Below, one piece after another: positions 7,486 through 15,227 of a DNA stretch of 41,036 nt (positions within the stretch are counted from its first letter, which is position 1; each line of letters opens with the position of its first letter). The stretch is from positions 1 to 41,036 of the forward strand of contig DIVD01000054.1 in NCBI GenBank assembly GCA_002423245.1, given 5' to 3'. Position numbers and translations under genes: made by a program. Source of the DNA: Rhodobacteraceae bacterium UBA6141. Its GTDB lineage: Bacteria; Pseudomonadota; Alphaproteobacteria; Rhodobacterales; Rhodobacteraceae. A model generated the notes under the pieces. The model was not told the DNA's origin. It was given only the letters and a program-made list of their open reading frames with translations, and made no database searches.

Positions 7486-8559
7486 ATGCCGCATCCCTAT
7501 TCAGACCTGCCGCCCGAGGCGTTCTGGCGCAGCGGCGTTGCCGAGGTGGACCCCGGCGCGCTGACCGGGCTTTATGTGCCGAAGGTGAAGATCGGCCCGC
7601 AAACCCGCATCGCGACAGCAGGAAGCTGCTTTGCCCAGCATATCGGCCGGGCCCTGCGCGGGGCCGGCGTGGCTGTGCTCGATGCAGAACCCGCGCCGCT
7701 GGCACTGCCCGAGGCGGCGGCGCGCGAATTCGGCTACGGGCTGTTCTCGGGCCGCTACGGCAACATCTACACCGTTCGCCAGTTGGTGCAGCTTTTGCAG
7801 GACGTGCAGACGGGCGAGGTATCCGAGGCGTTCGTCTGGGAAAAGGGCGGGCGTTTCTACGATGCGCTGCGCCCCGGCGTCGAACCCCTGGGGATGGACA
7901 GCCCCGAAGAGGTGCTGTTCCTGCGCCGCGCCCATCTGGCGGCGCTGCGCAGGATGCTGGCCGAGGCGGAGGTGTTCGTCTTCACCCTTGGCCTGACGGA
8001 GGCGTGGATCGACGCGCCCACCGGCCGGGTGTTCCAGACCTGCCCCGGCGTGATCGCGGGCCGGTTCGATCCCGCACGCCACGTGTTCCACAACTTCACC
8101 CTGGCAGAGATGCGGGCCGATCTGGAACAGGCGCGCGCCCTGCTGCGCAGCTTTCGCAAGCGGATGCGGATGATCGTGACCGTCTCGCCCGTGCCGCTGA
8201 CGGCGACGGCCAGCGGCGGGCATGTGTTGCCCGCGACGGTGAACAGCAAGGCGCTGCTGCGGGTTGCGGCGGGCGAGTTCGCCGCCGCGCACCGGGGCGT
8301 CGATTACTTCCCCTCCTACGAGATGATCACCAACCCCGCCGCGCGCGGCCGCTTCTTCGAGGCGAACCAGCGGTCGGTCACGGCACAGGGCGTGCAGATG
8401 GTGATGTCGGCCTTCCTCGCCGCGCAGGGGCTGGCCGGAACGGCGGCGCCCGGCCCGGTTGCGCCACAAGGCGGCGCGGCCGCCGCCGAGGATGGCGAGG
8501 ACACCGCCGAGGATGGGGTGATCTGCGAGGAAATGCTGCTGGACGCGTTCGGCAGGTGA
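7486..8559 (+). CDS. GSCFA-domain protein
   Basis: 357 residues. The family-defining motif appears as TAGSCFAQHIG (GSCFA at 46-50), and the fold is related to SGNH/PC-esterases acting on acylated carbohydrates. Further family landmarks are FTLGLTEAWID, TVSPVPLTAT and YFPSYEMITNP. In many GSCFA proteins the C-terminal block carries a D-x-L-H-P-S motif. Here that place reads FFEANQRSVTAQGV, with no histidine, so catalysis by this chain alone is uncertain. The last ~45 residues are a low-complexity Ala/Glu/Asp/Gly tail. The ATG at 7486 has GGAG upstream; the longer upstream reading frame is not supported. The stop overlaps the GTG start of the next gene by 4 bp (GTGA), so the two are probably translated together. 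The exact substrate is unknown. Confidence 0.88.
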   Translation: MPHPYSDLPPEAFWRSGVAEVDPGALTGLYVPKVKIGPQTRIATAGSCFAQHIGRALRGAGVAVLDAEPAPLALPEAAAREFGYGLFSGRYGNIYTVRQLVQLLQDVQTGEVSEAFVWEKGGRFYDALRPGVEPLGMDSPEEVLFLRRAHLAALRRMLAEAEVFVFTLGLTEAWIDAPTGRVFQTCPGVIAGRFDPARHVFHNFTLAEMRADLEQARALLRSFRKRMRMIVTVSPVPLTATASGGHVLPATVNSKALLRVAAGEFAAAHRGVDYFPSYEMITNPAARGRFFEANQRSVTAQGVQMVMSAFLAAQGLAGTAAPGPVAPQGGAAAAEDGEDTAEDGVICEEMLLDAFGR

Positions 8560-9440
8560 CCGGGGGCGCGGCACAGCCGGGGCCGCGCAGGGCGCTGGTG
8601 CTCGGCAACTCGCATATCGCGGCGGTGAAAGGCGCGCATGAACGGGAGGCCGCGCTCTGGCCCGGTCGCTGGTCCGGTCTGGCGCCGGAGTTTGCCGGCG
8701 GGCATGGCGACGCGCTGGCGATGCTGGAGGTGCGGGAGGGCAGGCTGCTCGCGCGGACCGAGGCGGCAAGGCAGAACCTGCAGAGGCTGAACCGGCGCGC
8801 CGAATGGGCGCTGGCGGAGTATGACGCCTTCATCGTGGTGGGCTGTCAGCTTGGCATCTACCGCGCGCTGATGCCCTATCGCAGCGCGCGCTTCCTGGGT
8901 CTGCCCTCGATGGCGGAGAGGGCGGCGGAGAGGGCGGCGGAGAGGGCGGCGGCGCGGGTGCCGGTCTCGCGGGTGCCGGTCTCGCGGGTGCCGGTCTCGC
9001 GGGCGATGTTCGATCTGGCGGTGCGCGAGGGGGTGCGGCAGACGCTTGGCGGCGCGCTGGCATTGCGGCTTGTGGCGGGATTGCGGGCCGCGGGGCTGGG
9101 CGCGCAGGTGATCGTCGCGGAACAACCGCGCCCCTCCTTCGATTGCCGCCGCGAACGGCGCAGGTTCGCGGGCCTGCTGCAGGCGCATCGCCTTGGCGAT
9201 GGCGCCGTGCTGACAGAGGTGTTCGAGGCCGCCGCCGCCGCGGCGCTGCCCGGCATCACCTTTCTGGCGCAGCCGGTGCAGACGCGCCACGGCGGGATGT
9301 TCACCCGGCCTCGCTTTTCGGCGGGGTCGGTGCGGCTGACCGCCAGCCGCCGCATCACCCATCCCGAGGACGACTTCATCCACGCCAACGCCGATTATGG
9401 CGCGCTGGTGCTGGACCAGGTCGCCGCCGCTCTGGCGTGA
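8556..9440 (+). CDS. Uncharacterised SGNH-hydrolase-like partner of the GSCFA protein
   Basis: 294 residues from a GTG start that overlaps the upstream stop. I do not recognise a named family. Near the N-terminus, ALVLGNSHIAAVKGAH has the form of SGNH block I, with Ser19 a candidate nucleophile. Near the C-terminus, DDFIHANADYGALVL has the form of block V, with Asp273 and His276 as candidate catalytic residues. VVGCQLGIYRAL could be the glycine block. There is no signal peptide. The middle contains two low-complexity runs (repeated AERA, then three copies of VPVSR) encoded by minisatellites at 8912-8998. It is probably a cytoplasmic esterase or transferase working with the GSCFA protein; this rests on motifs and coupling only. 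It ends 4 bp from the end of convergent alkB. Confidence 0.75.
   Translation: MTGGAAQPGPRRALVLGNSHIAAVKGAHEREAALWPGRWSGLAPEFAGGHGDALAMLEVREGRLLARTEAARQNLQRLNRRAEWALAEYDAFIVVGCQLGIYRALMPYRSARFLGLPSMAERAAERAAERAAARVPVSRVPVSRVPVSRAMFDLAVREGVRQTLGGALALRLVAGLRAAGLGAQVIVAEQPRPSFDCRRERRRFAGLLQAHRLGDGAVLTEVFEAAAAAALPGITFLAQPVQTRHGGMFTRPRFSAGSVRLTASRRITHPEDDFIHANADYGALVLDQVAAALA
8912..8998 (+). repeat. Two adjacent in-frame minisatellites inside the SGNH-like gene
   Basis: GGCGGAGAGGGC is repeated three times (8912-8947, perfect). Six bases later GCGGGTGCCGGTCTC is repeated three times (8954-8998, perfect). Units of 12 and 15 bp keep the frame, so changes in copy number would vary protein length without stopping translation. 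They encode repeated AERA and VPVSR. Confidence 0.95.
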
Positions 9441-9444
9441 TGGC

Positions 9445-10596
9445 TCAGGCGCCGCGCGGCATCGGGGTTTCGCCGCGGTTGTAGGGCGCCCAGTCCCCGA
9501 TCTCGGGGTAATGCGTCTTGCGCCATGCCCGCACCCGAGGGTTCATCCGCCGGCGCCACAGCGGCGGGATCATCGCCATCGTGGTCATCGCCGGATAGCC
9601 GAGGGGAAGCTGCGGCGCCTGCTCGGCCGGATAGGTCTGCAGCAGCGGAAAGCGGCGGTCGGGCTTGTAATGGTGGTCGGAATGGCGCTGCAGGTTGATC
9701 AGCAGCCAGTTCGACGCGGTGTGCGCGGCATTCCAGCTGTGCCGCGGCAGGACATGTTCATAGCGGCCATTCCCCAGATGCTTGCGGGTCAGGCCGTAAT
9801 GTTCGACATAATTGGTCAGCTCCAGTTGCCAGACGGCGACGAAAGCCTGGAACAGGAACAGCCCGAGGCCGGCCCATCCGCCAAGCAGCGCCGCCAGCGC
9901 CAGCATCGCCAGTTGCAGCGCGCCATAGCGCCAGAACGGGTTGCGCGGGTGCAGCGGCCCCTTGCCCGCGCGGGCCAGCATCTGCGCCTCGGCCCGCCAG
10001 GCAGAGCCGGGACATTCGCGCAGCACGCGCAGGAAGAAGCGGTGGAAGCCCTCGTTGTAGCGCGCCGTCACCGCATCGCGGGGCGTGCCGACATGGCGGT
10101 GATGCACCAGCAGATGTTCGGTGCGGAAATGGCTGTAGAGCACCGTGGCCAGCAGCAGATCGCCCAGCCAACGCTCCAGCCGGTTTTTCTGGTGCAGCAA
10201 CTCGTGGCTGTAGACGATGCCGACGGTGCCCGAGATGACGCCGACGCCGAAGAACAGCACCAGGATTTCCAGCGTGCCAAGATGGCTGGTATGCGTGACC
10301 CACCAGATCAGGCCGAAGATGGTGACGAACTGGATCGGGAACCAGATCACCGTAATGGCGCGATACCACAACAGGTCGGTGTCCGGCGTGGCGGGGTCGG
10401 GGTTTTCCTCGTTCAGGCCCAGCAGCGCGTCCAGCAACGTGACCAGCATCCAGCCATAGACCGGCAGCAAGGCGGTGGTCCATCCGCCGACCGTCGCCCC
10501 CAGCACCGCCAGCGGGATCATCCCCAGCGACAGCCAGAACGGCAGCGCGCCGCGCAGCGCGCGCATGGGGGCGGCCGATGGGGAAGCGTCGCTCAT
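9445..10596 (-). CDS. alkB: Alkane 1-monooxygenase (integral-membrane di-iron hydroxylase)
   Basis: 383 residues with the AlkB histidine boxes in order: HELLH (131-135), EHLLVHH (160-166), the AlkB hallmark NYVEHYG (262-268) and LQRHSDHH (302-309). Several hydrophobic membrane segments precede and separate the boxes. These enzymes hydroxylate the terminal carbon of n-alkanes at the cytoplasmic face of the membrane, using electrons from rubredoxin and rubredoxin reductase. No rubredoxin, reductase, alcohol dehydrogenase or AraC/GntR-type regulator gene is nearby, so electron donors must be encoded elsewhere. The ATG at 10596 gives MSDASP; the upstream ATG at 10638 has no family support. The next gene downstream is convergent. 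Confidence 0.93.
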   Translation of the reverse strand: MSDASPSAAPMRALRGALPFWLSLGMIPLAVLGATVGGWTTALLPVYGWMLVTLLDALLGLNEENPDPATPDTDLLWYRAITVIWFPIQFVTIFGLIWWVTHTSHLGTLEILVLFFGVGVISGTVGIVYSHELLHQKNRLERWLGDLLLATVLYSHFRTEHLLVHHRHVGTPRDAVTARYNEGFHRFFLRVLRECPGSAWRAEAQMLARAGKGPLHPRNPFWRYGALQLAMLALAALLGGWAGLGLFLFQAFVAVWQLELTNYVEHYGLTRKHLGNGRYEHVLPRHSWNAAHTASNWLLINLQRHSDHHYKPDRRFPLLQTYPAEQAPQLPLGYPAMTTMAMIPPLWRRRMNPRVRAWRKTHYPEIGDWAPYNRGETPMPRGA

Positions 10597-10619
10597 GGCA
10601 CTCTCCTGCGCCAGGCCGG

Positions 10620-10640
10620 TTGGCCTTGGGCTGGCCAAGG
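10620..10640. promoter_or_regulatory. Inverted repeat upstream of alkB
   Basis: TTGGCC-TTGGGCT-GGCCAA (10620-10638) and the overlapping CCTTGG-GCTGG-CCAAGG (10624-10640) lie about 24 bp upstream of the alkB start codon. They could be an operator or a leader hairpin. No T-tract follows, so a terminator for mutY is unlikely. Confidence 0.3.
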
Positions 10641-10690
10641 ATAGCGCGGTGCCGGGCTGTCCGCAAATGCCGTGCGCGGCTGCAACAGCC

Positions 10691-11758
10691 TCAGCCCTGC
10701 AGGTGCGGTGCAGCCGCGTCCCAGACCTTTTGCATCAGCGTCGGCAGGTCGCCGGGGCGGAAGGCGGCACGCGGGGTGAAATCGCCGCGGGCGGGCGCGG
10801 CTGTCTGCGGGACCGTGGCCACAAGCACCGCCAGATCCAGATGGAAATGGGTGAAGGTATGCCGCACGGCAGAGGGCGCGGGGCGCCAGTCTGCATCCAG
10901 CGGCAGGGCGGGGGCCGGATCGACGCACCAGTCGCTGCCGGGAAAGCCCAGCATCCCGCCCAGCAGGCCTCTGGCGGGCCGCGTCTCCAGCAGCACCGCG
11001 CCATCCGCGCGCACCGCCACATACGCGATACCCCGGCGGGTGGGCTTGGCGGGTTTCAGGCTTTTGCGGGGCAGGCTCTCGGCGATGCCTGCCGCCCGGG
11101 CGGCGCAGGGTGCGCGCAGCGGGCAGAGGCCGCAGGCGGGCTTGCGCGGGGTGCAGACCGTGGCGCCCAGATCCATCATCGCCTGGGCGAAATCGCCGGG
11201 CCGCTGCTGCGGCGTCAGCCCCGCCGCCAGCGCCACCAGCGCGGGTTTGGCCGCAGGCAAGGGCGCCTGCACCGCGTGCAGCCGCGCCACCACCCGCTCC
11301 ACATTGCCGTCGACGACCACCGCGGGCGCGTCGAAGGCAATCGCCGCGATGGCGGCGGCGGTATAGGGGCCGATGCCGGGCAGGCTGCGCAGGCCCGCCT
11401 CGGTGCCGGGAAACTGACCGCCGTGGTCCGCCACCACCGCGCGCGCGCATTTCAGCAGATTGCGGGCGCGGGCGTAATAGCCAAGCCCCGCCCATTCGGC
11501 CATCACCTCGGCATCCTCGGCGGCGGCAAGGTCCGCGACGCTCGGCCAGCGTTCGGTGAAGCGGCGGAAATAGCCGCGCACGGCGGCCACCGTGGTCTGT
11601 TGCAGCATCACCTCGGACAGCCAGGTGCGGTAGGGATCGGGCCGCTGCCCTGCCGCGCGCGCGGCAGGGCCGATCCGCCAGGGCATCACCCTCGCGTGGT
11701 GGTCATACCACTCCAGCAGCAGCGCCGCCGCTGCCGGGTCACGCGGTCCGTCACGCAT
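10691..11758 (-). CDS. mutY: A/G-specific adenine DNA glycosylase
   Basis: MutY removes adenine mispaired with 8-oxoguanine, preventing G:C to T:A mutation. The 355-residue protein has Glu49 in LSEVMLQQT (catalytic acid position), the helix-hairpin-helix LPGIGPYTA (126-134), catalytic Asp150 in VVVDGNVERV, and the four [4Fe-4S] cysteines Cys202, 209, 212 and 218 in C-x6-C-x2-C-x5-C spacing. The C-terminal part has the NUDIX-like 8-oxoG recognition domain (ETRPARGLLGGMLGFPG, then HTFTHFHLDL). All key residues are present. It is divergent from the DUF721 gene, with only 91 bp between them. Confidence 0.97.
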   Translation of the reverse strand: MRDGPRDPAAAALLLEWYDHHARVMPWRIGPAARAAGQRPDPYRTWLSEVMLQQTTVAAVRGYFRRFTERWPSVADLAAAEDAEVMAEWAGLGYYARARNLLKCARAVVADHGGQFPGTEAGLRSLPGIGPYTAAAIAAIAFDAPAVVVDGNVERVVARLHAVQAPLPAAKPALVALAAGLTPQQRPGDFAQAMMDLGATVCTPRKPACGLCPLRAPCAARAAGIAESLPRKSLKPAKPTRRGIAYVAVRADGAVLLETRPARGLLGGMLGFPGSDWCVDPAPALPLDADWRPAPSAVRHTFTHFHLDLAVLVATVPQTAAPARGDFTPRAAFRPGDLPTLMQKVWDAAAPHLQG

Positions 11759-11849
11759 TCTTTATGGCCCTTCCACCGCCCCGGATGCAATTGGCTGGCA
11801 TCGGGCGCCCGCCTGCCTAGAATAGGCGGCAACCGGGGGAAAGCCAGCG

Positions 11850-12419
11850 ATGCCGACAGATCAGCCTGACAAGGACGCGCGAGGCCCGCGGCAGGGCGCG
11901 AACCGGTCGCGCCGGATGCGCGGCTTCGAATCCGCCTCGGGCCTCTTGCGCGAGAAGATCCGCCTGGCGGGCGAGGCGCGGGGCTTTGCCGTCGCGCGGC
12001 TGCTGACCCATTGGGCCGAGGTGGTGGGCGACGAGGTTGCCGCCATCGCCCGCCCGGTGAAGATCGGCTATGGCCGCGGCGGTTTCGGCGCGACGCTTAC
12101 GCTGCTGACCACCGGCGCCGCCGCCCCGATCCTGCAGATGCAACTGCCGAAGATCCGCGAGCGGGTGAACGCCTGCTACGGCTACAACGCGATCTCGCGC
12201 GTCACGATCACCCAGACCGCGCCGACCGGCTTTGCCGAGGGGCAGGCGGCCTTTGCCCCCGCCCCGCCCGCGCCGCGCGAGCCCGCACCCGAGATTCGCG
12301 CCCGCGCCGCCGAGACGGCGGAGGGGATTTCCGACCCCTCGCTCCGCGCCGCTCTTGAAGCGCTGGGGCAGAATGTCCTATCCCGGCCGCAAGGCCAAGG
12401 CCACAGACAGAAAGGCTGA
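11850..12419 (+). CDS. DUF721 (DciA-like) protein
   Basis: 189 residues. The DUF721 core spans about residues 25-110, with LTHWAEVVGDEVAAIARPVKI as its landmark, and is followed by a Pro/Ala/Glu-rich tail. DUF721 includes DciA, which helps load or support the replicative helicase DnaB in bacteria lacking DnaC. Whether this copy serves as DciA is an inference from the family. The N-terminus is basic and Arg-rich. The gene is 6 bp upstream of the DsbA-like gene and probably co-transcribed with it and the CoA-transferase. The start ATG at 11850 is divergent from mutY. Confidence 0.85.
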   Translation: MPTDQPDKDARGPRQGANRSRRMRGFESASGLLREKIRLAGEARGFAVARLLTHWAEVVGDEVAAIARPVKIGYGRGGFGATLTLLTTGAAAPILQMQLPKIRERVNACYGYNAISRVTITQTAPTGFAEGQAAFAPAPPAPREPAPEIRARAAETAEGISDPSLRAALEALGQNVLSRPQGQGHRQKG

Positions 12420-12425
12420 TCCATC

Positions 12426-13094
12426 ATGCAACGCCGCACCTTCACCCTCGCCGCACTCTCGGCGGCGCTTGTGGCCGGCGGGTCGTTCCTGACCTTCCGC
12501 AAGCCGGGCCGGACCAGCGCCCCGCTGCCGGGCGCCGCGCTGGCGCAAGAGACGGGCGCCGCCCCGGTGATCCGCCCCGATTTCGTGCTGGGGCAGGCCG
12601 ATGCGCCGGTGGAGTTGATCGAATACGCCTCCTTCACCTGCCCCCATTGCGCCAACTTCCACAAGACGGTGTTCCCGCAGCTGAAGGCCAACTACATCGA
12701 CACCGGCAAGGTGAAGTTCATCCACCGCGAGGTCTATTTCGACAAGTTCGGGCTCTGGGCCGGGATGGTCGCGCAATGCGCGGGCGAGATGCGCTATTAC
12801 GGGGTGGCGGGGATGATCTATGACACGCAGGACGAATGGATCGGCAATGGCGACGAGGCCGCCATCGCCGACAACCTGCGCAGGATCGGCGCAAGGGCCG
12901 GGCTGTCCAGGGAGCAGCTGGACGCCTGCATGAACGATGGCGCGATGGCGCAGTCGATGGTCGCGACCTACCAGAAACATGCCGAAGAGGATGAGGTGCA
13001 GGCCACGCCGACGCTGATCATCGACGGCGAGAAACACTCGAACATGAGCTATGACGAGCTTGCGGCGATCCTTGACGCGAAGCTCGGGCAATAA
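12426..13094 (+). CDS. DsbA-family thiol:disulfide oxidoreductase
   Basis: 222 residues with an exported, thioredoxin-like DsbA fold. The N-terminus MQRRTFTLAALSAALVAGG is an RR-containing export signal. The mature protein carries the catalytic CPHC at residues 72-75 in EYASFTCPHC, and the cis-proline loop ATPTLIIDG near the C-terminus. CPHC is the redox motif of DsbA, so it should oxidise or shuffle disulfides in periplasmic proteins. It resembles the BdbD/DsbA-like group often found after a DUF721 gene in alphaproteobacteria. It is spaced 6 bp from the gene before and 3 bp from the gene after, indicating an operon. Confidence 0.92.
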   Translation: MQRRTFTLAALSAALVAGGSFLTFRKPGRTSAPLPGAALAQETGAAPVIRPDFVLGQADAPVELIEYASFTCPHCANFHKTVFPQLKANYIDTGKVKFIHREVYFDKFGLWAGMVAQCAGEMRYYGVAGMIYDTQDEWIGNGDEAAIADNLRRIGARAGLSREQLDACMNDGAMAQSMVATYQKHAEEDEVQATPTLIIDGEKHSNMSYDELAAILDAKLGQ

Positions 13095-13097
13095 GTC

Positions 13098-14234
13098 GTG
13101 CACCCGCTGCAAGGGCTGAAGGTCGTCGAACTGGCGCGGATCCTCGCCGGCCCCTGGGCGGGGCAGGTGCTGGCCGATCTGGGCGCCGAGGTCATCAAGG
13201 TCGAGGCGCCCGAGGGCGACGACACCCGCCGCTGGGGCCCGCCGTTCATCGAGCGGGGGGCGGACCGCAGCGCCGCCTATTTCCATTCGGCCAACCGGGG
13301 CAAGCAGTCGGTGACCGCCGATTTCCGCGACCCCGGCGATGTGGACATGGTGCGCAGGCTGGTCGCCGAGGCGGACATCCTGATCGAGAACTTCAAGGTC
13401 GGCGGCCTGCGCAAGTACGGGCTGGATTACGACAGTCTGCGCGAGGCGAACCCGCGGCTGATCTACTGCTCGATCACCGGCTTCGGGCAGGACGGGCCCT
13501 ACGCGCACCGCGCCGGATACGACTACATCATCCAGGGCATGTCGGGGCTGATGAGCGTGACGGGCGAGCCGGACGGCCCGCCGCAGAAGGTGGGCGTCGC
13601 GGTGGTGGACGTGTTCACCGGCATCTATGCCTCTACCGCGATCCTTGCGGCGGTGGTGCAGCGGCAGCTGACGGGTCAGGGCCAGCATGTCGACATGGCG
13701 CTGTTCGACGTGGCAACGGCGGTGATGGCCAATCAGGCGATGAACTACCTTTCCACCGGCACCTCGCCGCAGCGGCTGGGGAATGCGCATCCGAACCTCG
13801 TGCCCTATGCGGTGTTCGAGTGCAGCGACGGCTGGATCATCATCGCCACCGGCAATGACGGGCAATACCGGCGGCTCTGCACGCTCTTGGGCTTGCCGGA
13901 TCTGGCCGGGGCGGCGGAGTATCTGACCAACGCGGACCGCGTCGCCAACCGCGCGGCGCTGACCGGGGCGCTGACGGCGGCGACGCGGCTGTGGGCCAGG
14001 CGGGAGCTTCTGGCCGCCTGCGAGGAGGCGGGGGTGCCCGCCGGCCCGATCAACGAGATGGCAGAGGTCTTCGCCGACCCGCAGATCATCGCCCGCGGGA
14101 TGCAGATCGCGCCCGATGGGGTGCCGGGGGTCAGAAGCCCGATCAGGTTCTCGGACGCCGACCTGGCGCTGGACCGCGCCTCGCCGAAGCTGGGCGAGCA
14201 TGACGCGGCGGTGCGGGCGCGGCTCGGGGGCTGA
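13098..14234 (+). CDS. CaiB/BaiF family CoA-transferase (class III)
   Basis: 378 residues from a GTG start 3 bp after the DsbA-like gene. The N-terminal HPLQGLKVVELARILAGPWAGQVLADLGAEVIKVE is the standard family opening. Asp171, in VAVVDVFTGIYA, aligns with the catalytic aspartate that forms an acyl anhydride with the carboxylate substrate in formyl-CoA transferase. It would move CoA between two carboxylic acids, but the substrates are not apparent and the neighbours do not suggest a pathway. The stop codon TGA abuts the lpxK stop of the opposite strand with no base between, so transcription from both sides meets here. Confidence 0.92.
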   Translation: MHPLQGLKVVELARILAGPWAGQVLADLGAEVIKVEAPEGDDTRRWGPPFIERGADRSAAYFHSANRGKQSVTADFRDPGDVDMVRRLVAEADILIENFKVGGLRKYGLDYDSLREANPRLIYCSITGFGQDGPYAHRAGYDYIIQGMSGLMSVTGEPDGPPQKVGVAVVDVFTGIYASTAILAAVVQRQLTGQGQHVDMALFDVATAVMANQAMNYLSTGTSPQRLGNAHPNLVPYAVFECSDGWIIIATGNDGQYRRLCTLLGLPDLAGAAEYLTNADRVANRAALTGALTAATRLWARRELLAACEEAGVPAGPINEMAEVFADPQIIARGMQIAPDGVPGVRSPIRFSDADLALDRASPKLGEHDAAVRARLGG

Positions 14235-15227
14235 CTACAGGCCAAGCCGGGCCAGCGCGGCATCCAGCGGCGCCCAGTCGTCCAGCTCCAGCCGCACCGG
14301 CAGGGTCAGCACCTTGCGGCGAAAGGCGGCGGGCATCCTTGCGGCATCCTTCTCGGTCGTGACCAGTTGCGCGCCGCGCATCCGCGCCTCGGTCTCCAGC
14401 CGGTTCAGCAGCGCGGGGGTGTAGGGCTGGTGATCCTCCAGCGCCTCGGTGCGCACCAGATCGGCGCCAAGGCCGCGCAGGGCGGCGAAGAACTTCTCGG
14501 GATGGCCGATGCCGGCAAAGGCAAGGGCGCGCAGGCCCTGCCAGTCCATCCCGGTCTGCAGCGGCGCCAGATGGCCGGTCAGATGCGGCAGGTGTATCCG
14601 GCTGCCCCAGGCCGCGCGGAACGCCTGCTGCGCCGGGGCGGGGCCGATCGACAGCAGCAGGTCGGCGCGGGCAAGGCCGACCGGCACCGGCTCGCGCAGC
14701 GGGCCGGCGGGCAGGCAGCGGCCATTGCCGAAGCCCTTCGCGGCATCGACCACGACCAGCGCCAGATCCTGCACCAGCGCCGGGTTCTGGAAGCCGTCAT
14801 CCAGCAGCACCGCCTGCGCGCCCGCAGCCATGGCCGCACGCGCCCCCGCCGCGCGGTCCTTCGCCACCCAGGTGGGCGCGAAGGACGAAATCAGCAGCGG
14901 CTCGTCGCCCACCTCGGCGGCGCTGTGCCTGCGCTCATCGACCCGCAGCGGGCCGGGCAGGCTGCCGCCATGGCCACGGCTGACGACATGCGCCGCCACC
15001 CCGCGCGCGGCCAGCCGCATCGCCAGCGCGATCACCGTCGGCGTCTTGCCGGTGCCCCCGACGTTGAGGTTGCCCACGCAGATCACCGGCACCCCGAGCT
15101 TCACCCGATCGCCCTTCGCCAGCCGCCGCGCGGTGGCGCAGGCGTAGAGCCTGCCCAGCGGCGCGAGCGCCCGCGCCTGCCAGCCGGGCGCGTCGGCGGG
15201 GGTGAACCAGAACCGGGGCGCGCCCAT
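14235..15227 (-). CDS. lpxK: Tetraacyldisaccharide 4'-kinase
   Basis: LpxK phosphorylates the 4' position of the lipid A precursor disaccharide-1-P to give lipid IVA at the inner-membrane cytoplasmic face. The 330-residue length is typical. The N-terminus has a hydrophobic/amphipathic segment, then CVGNLNVGGTGKTP with the P-loop at residues 57-62. The LpxK landmarks SRGHGG and LLDDGFQNP follow, and TTEKDAARM lies near the C-terminus. The ATG at 15227 shares its A with the stop codon of the WaaA-like gene (TGATG), so the two are translationally coupled in one envelope-biogenesis operon. Confidence 0.96.
   Translation of the reverse strand: MGAPRFWFTPADAPGWQARALAPLGRLYACATARRLAKGDRVKLGVPVICVGNLNVGGTGKTPTVIALAMRLAARGVAAHVVSRGHGGSLPGPLRVDERRHSAAEVGDEPLLISSFAPTWVAKDRAAGARAAMAAGAQAVLLDDGFQNPALVQDLALVVVDAAKGFGNGRCLPAGPLREPVPVGLARADLLLSIGPAPAQQAFRAAWGSRIHLPHLTGHLAPLQTGMDWQGLRALAFAGIGHPEKFFAALRGLGADLVRTEALEDHQPYTPALLNRLETEARMRGAQLVTTEKDAARMPAAFRRKVLTLPVRLELDDWAPLDAALARLGL

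Noticed and set aside
8912..8998. CRISPR-like array
   Set aside because: Repeats are contiguous with no spacers and are in frame within a coding region.
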